NCBI GenBank assembly: GCA_023395465.1
Contig: JAEWZE010000089.1
Span: forward strand, 1 to 7,793
Length of the DNA: 7,793 nt
Reading direction: 5' to 3'
DNA from: Pseudomonadota bacterium
GTDB taxonomy: Bacteria > Pseudomonadota > Gammaproteobacteria > Xanthomonadales > Xanthomonadaceae
Part shown: piece after piece, positions 5,328 through 7,793 of the stretch
Position numbering within the stretch: position 1 is the stretch's first letter
How the letters are laid out: every line of letters starts with the position of its first letter
Notes under the pieces: generated by a model
Databases searched by the model: none
Told to the model about the DNA's origin: nothing
What the model saw: the letters and a program-made list of their open reading frames with translations, nothing else
Translations under genes and position numbers: made by a program

Positions 5328-7793
5328 TCACCAGCCGAAGCCGGCGCCGACGCCCACCGACTTCTCGTCGCCGCTGAATGCGCCGCCGATGGTCAGCGTG
5401 GCGCGATCGCTGATCGCACGCTGGTAGCCCAGCGAGAGCGCGCTCTGGCCGCCCTGGAAACCGACGCCGACGCCGACGCGGTTCTGGGTGCGGATGCCCG
5501 CAGCGCTCGTCGCCATGTTCAGCATCGCCGCGCCCATCGCGCCCTGGCGATCGATGCGACGGTCCTGGTCGGTGAAACGCTGCTCGAGCTCGGTCTGGTA
5601 GGCCGAGAAACTGTCGCTCCAGGCGTCGAAGCGCTGGTCGGTGTAGGCATTGGCCGTGCTCACCGCCTGGGTGGCGGTGGACTCGAGCTGGGCCACGTTC
5701 ACCGCATCGGTGGCCTGCGTGCCCGCCGCCACATTGGTGACCTGGCGTTCGTTGCCTGCGCTGCCGACCGACACGGTGTTGGCGCGATTCGCCAAAGAAC
5801 CCTGACCCAGGGCGACCGATCCCTCCGCAGTCGCCGTCGAACCCTCACCTATTGCTGTTGCACCTGCTACCGCGCTGGCTCCTTCCCCCAGGGCCAGCGC
5901 CGGTGCCACACCATTCCCGGAAACATCAATATCTACCCGACCTGACCCCCGGCTACCGTTGCCGCTTCCATCCTGCATGGAAGAGTTCCCTGCGACGTCC
6001 GTTTCCGCAATGCGTCTGCCAGCAGAAGCGGTCCCCGGCGAGCCCACACCCCCGTTCGCGGAATCACCCTCACCGGCCACCGTATCCTCATCCTCGGGCT
6101 CGAATGCCACATCATCTTCAATGGAGGCAGGTTCGTCCGGATCGACCTCTACTCCATCCGTACTACCAGATCCTCCGCTGTTCTGCCGAGCTGCCACGTC
6201 GGCTACGGTTGTCTCGAGTGCATCCATGCGACTCCCCAACCTGCTGATCTGGGCGTCCACCGCACCGAACGCGTCGCCGACGCTGAAGTAGGTGCTGCCC
6301 TGGATCATGAAAGCCGGTGCCGAGAGCGTCCCGAACGCCGTCACTTCCGAACCGCCACCGAGGATCTGCGCGGCGCTGTCGAGGGCGTCGTACATCTGGC
6401 CGCCGGTCACCGCATCCGTGCTGCCCGCGACGACGTTGCCGTTGGCCAAATTGGTGATCTGGCGCTCGTTGCCCTCGCTGCCCACCGAGACCGTGTTCTC
6501 GCGATCGGCCAGCGAGTCCTGGCCCAGCGCGACGCTGTTTTCGGCAGTGGCGGAAGCGCCGGAACCCAGGGCGGAGGAGAAGTCCGCCAGCGCCACCGCA
6601 TTGCGGCCGATCGCCAAGCTGGTCGTCGCGGCGGCATTGGCGAATGCGCCGACGGCCGTCGAGAAGACGCCGTTGGCAGCGCTGCCCGAGCCGACGGCCA
6701 CCGCCGCCGAACCCCAAGCTGCGCCCCCGGGGCCGACCACCACCGCGCCGTCGCCAACGGCGGTCGCGGAGGCGCCAAGCGCCACCGCGTACTGCCCGCT
6801 GGCGGAGGCGTTGAAACCGACCGCGGTGGTCTGTGGAGCGAGCGCGAACGCGCCGCTGCCATAGGCCGACGCGCCTTGGCCTACGGCCGTGGCCGACTCC
6901 CCGGACGCGGTCGCGTACTCGCCTTCGACGTAGGCCGCGCTGTCGCTGTCGACACCGCCGCTGGCCGCGAAGTAGCGGGTGTGCTCGGTCGCCTGTTCCA
7001 GCTGGCCGACCGTCGCGGCGTCAGTGGCGGCGACGCCGTCGCTGACGTTGACGATCCGGCGCGTGGCCGGATGCGTGCCGCCGGTGCCGTTGCCGACCGA
7101 GACGACGTTCGCCTCGGTCGCCCGCGAACCGGCACCCAGTGCGACGCTGCTGGCGCCATTGGCCCAGGCATTCAGGCCGACTGCCGTGGCATTGACACCC
7201 GCGCCGTACACGTAGGCATCGCGGCCGATCGCAGTGCCGCCGGCCGCCGTCGCCCAGGACAGCTGGCCGATGGCGGTGGCGTTGTCGGCACTGGCCCGCG
7301 AGGAACCGCCCAGGGCAGTCGTGTTCAGTGCGCTGGCACTGGCGCTGGTGCCCAGTGCAGCCGAGGCATTGCCGCTGGCGGTCGCGGTATTGCCGACCGC
7401 GGTGGCATTCACGCCCGAGGCGGTCGAGGAGATGCCCACGGCCGTGGTGCGGGTATTGCTGGCCTCCGCGCCATAGCCCAGCGCCGTGGAGAAGTCGCCG
7501 GTCGCCTCCGAGAATCCGCCCAGGCCGGTCGCGGCGAGGCCGGATGCGGTGCTGCTGTAGCCGATCGCCGTCGCCTGCAGTCCGTCGGCCGTGGCCGCCG
7601 CGCCGGTAGCGGTGCTGAACGCGCCGTTGGCCTGCGCGCCGGCGCCGAACGCGCTCGCACCGACCCCCGACGCCGTCGTGGTCTGGTCGAGCAGCACTTC
7701 GCCCGTGTCCGGATCCTCGACGTACAGGCTGCCGCCCACCGCCGTCGCGCTGGCGGCCGTGGCCGTGGCGTTGTAGCCCGAGGCCGTCGCGTT
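5328..7793 (-). CDS. Trimeric autotransporter adhesin (YadA family), 5' end cut by window edge
   Basis: This is a type Vc secreted surface adhesin that trimerises and anchors itself in the outer membrane. The frame is open to the window edge: 18 codons before the GTG at 7739 still encode head repeats (NATASGYNATA), so the N-terminus and signal peptide are missing and 821 residues are visible. Counting from the edge, head 1 covers 1-226 (degenerate ~14-residue ATAVG/ASG repeats), with an inserted segment at 22-40. Neck 1 is 227-269 (RRIVNVSDGVAATDAATVGQL), followed by a RYFAASG motif. Head 2 is 294-418. Neck 2 is 419-471. A stalk/coiled-coil segment spans 472-536, then a Gly/Ser/Asp-rich linker 537-629. 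Head 3 is 630-668 and neck 3 is 669-707 (ERQVTNVAAGTQATDAVNVAQL). A coiled coil spans 708-753, and the four-strand YadA anchor, 754-821, ends in an aromatic FGW. There are no cysteines and a single lysine. The linker and head 3 use codons unlike the rest of the gene. Ligand unknown. Confidence 0.93.
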   Translation of the reverse strand, partial: NATASGYNATATAASATAVGGSLYVEDPDTGEVLLDQTTTASGVGASAFGAGAQANGAFSTATGAAATADGLQATAIGYSSTASGLAATGLGGFSEATGDFSTALGYGAEASNTRTTAVGISSTASGVNATAVGNTATASGNASAALGTSASASALNTTALGGSSRASADNATAIGQLSWATAAGGTAIGRDAYVYGAGVNATAVGLNAWANGASSVALGAGSRATEANVVSVGNGTGGTHPATRRIVNVSDGVAATDAATVGQLEQATEHTRYFAASGGVDSDSAAYVEGEYATASGESATAVGQGASAYGSGAFALAPQTTAVGFNASASGQYAVALGASATAVGDGAVVVGPGGAAWGSAAVAVGSGSAANGVFSTAVGAFANAAATTSLAIGRNAVALADFSSALGSGASATAENSVALGQDSLADRENTVSVGSEGNERQITNLANGNVVAGSTDAVTGGQMYDALDSAAQILGGGSEVTAFGTLSAPAFMIQGSTYFSVGDAFGAVDAQISRLGSRMDALETTVADVAARQNSGGSGSTDGVEVDPDEPASIEDDVAFEPEDEDTVAGEGDSANGGVGSPGTASAGRRIAETDVAGNSSMQDGSGNGSRGSGRVDIDVSGNGVAPALALGEGASAVAGATAIGEGSTATAEGSVALGQGSLANRANTVSVGSAGNERQVTNVAAGTQATDAVNVAQLESTATQAVSTANAYTDQRFDAWSDSFSAYQTELEQRFTDQDRRIDRQGAMGAAMLNMATSAAGIRTQNRVGVGVGFQGGQSALSLGYQRAISDRATLTIGGAFSGDEKSVGVGAGFGW
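5734..5820 (-). repeat. Neck cassette copy 3 (direct repeat B)
   Basis: This encodes the LGQGSLANRANTVSVGSAG... cassette, the end of head 3 plus the start of the membrane-proximal neck. It is homologous to 6451-6537 in the same orientation and reading frame. The two copies flank the coiled-coil segment, the acidic linker and head 3. Confidence 0.75.
5907..6185 (-). other. Acidic, Gly/Ser-rich low-complexity linker in the adhesin
   Basis: About 93 residues lie between a coiled-coil segment (ending VADVAARQ) and head 3. The first part (6158-6084) is very acidic, with 13 Asp/Glu in 25 residues and no Lys or Arg. The second part is rich in Gly, Ser, Asn and Asp, with one Arg-Arg pair near 6017-6012. 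No known fold is visible, and it is probably disordered. Codons ending in A or T are several times commoner here than in the flanking heads and necks. It may act as a flexible hinge, a calcium-binding or protease-sensitive segment, or an insertion by recombination. Confidence 0.7.
6451..6537 (-). repeat. Neck cassette copy 2 (direct repeat A)
   Basis: This encodes LGQDSLADRENTVSVGSEGNERQITN-type sequence, the end of head 2 plus the start of neck 2. It aligns without gaps to 5734-5820, offset exactly 717 bp (239 codons). By eye about three quarters of the bases match. A more diverged third copy lies near 7147-7040. Confidence 0.75.
6540..6914 (-). repeat. Adhesin head 2: degenerate beta-roll repeats
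   Basis: This is a second block of roughly nine YadA_head-type repeats, including ESATAVGQGASAYGSGA, YAVALGASATAVG and SLAIGRNAVALADFSSALG. It starts after the first neck and the RYFAASG connector and leads directly into the second neck. The G/C-ending codon use matches head 1. Confidence 0.8.
7116..7793 (-). repeat. Adhesin head 1: degenerate beta-roll repeats
   Basis: The region holds about fifteen imperfect coding repeats of roughly 14 residues (about 42 bp), with cores such as NATAVG, STASG, SVALG and TTALG. They match YadA_head repeats that fold into a left-handed parallel beta-roll in each subunit. The register is broken once, near 7730-7674, by a non-repeat insertion (LYVEDPDTGEVLLDQT). 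Repeats continue past the right edge. Confidence 0.85.

Noticed and set aside
5852..6247. Plus-strand open frame of 131 codons opposite the adhesin linker
   Set aside because: It overlaps the compositionally odd part of the adhesin, but its Pro/Arg/His-rich product has no features and the adhesin frame runs through without interruption.
7737..7739. GTG as the adhesin start codon
   Set aside because: The same frame stays open to the window edge and encodes YadA head repeats upstream (NATASGYNATA), so this GTG is an internal valine codon.

Overview
This 7.8-kb window is very GC-rich, and all of its real genes lie on the minus strand, so transcription runs from right to left. Gene content suggests a gammaproteobacterium of the Xanthomonadaceae/Lysobacteraceae group (Lysobacter, Luteimonas, Xanthomonas and relatives). 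The clues are a type II secretion (T2SS) ATPase without the usual tetracysteine metal site, a subtilisin-like secreted protease with a C-terminal pre-peptidase (PPC) domain, and strongly G/C-ending codons. This placement is an inference from gene content; no marker gene is present.

In transcription order the layout is as follows. (1) 7793-5328 holds the C-terminal 821 residues of a trimeric autotransporter adhesin (YadA family). It has two long beta-roll head regions, a short third head, three neck cassettes, an acidic low-complexity linker and a membrane anchor; its N-terminus lies beyond the right edge. (2) 5327-5149 is intergenic, with a hairpin just after the adhesin stop, a 28-bp near-perfect palindrome and a good ribosome binding site. 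(3) 5148-3220 is a complete S8-family secreted protease precursor: signal peptide, inhibitory propeptide, catalytic domain and PPC domain. A textbook intrinsic terminator follows at 3201-3161. (4) 3026-1278 is complete gspE, the T2SS cytoplasmic ATPase. (5) 1216-1 is gspF, the T2SS inner-membrane platform protein, missing only its last residue or residues and its stop at the left edge.

The protease has a Sec-type signal peptide and lies immediately upstream of T2SS genes, so it is a plausible substrate of that system. The strong terminator separates the two units, so gspE needs its own promoter in 3027-3160. The adhesin belongs to type V secretion and does not need GspE/F.

The most notable details are four. 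A 21-codon open frame bridges gspE and gspF through ATGA and TGATG overlaps, with GGAGGAGG in front. A sharp synonymous-codon discontinuity inside the adhesin coincides with the acidic linker and third head. Two homologous neck cassettes lie exactly 717 bp apart, in frame, flanking that linker. A 28-bp palindrome lies just upstream of the protease gene. No tRNA, rRNA, CRISPR, insertion sequence or phage gene was seen, and I found no convincing new multi-gene system.
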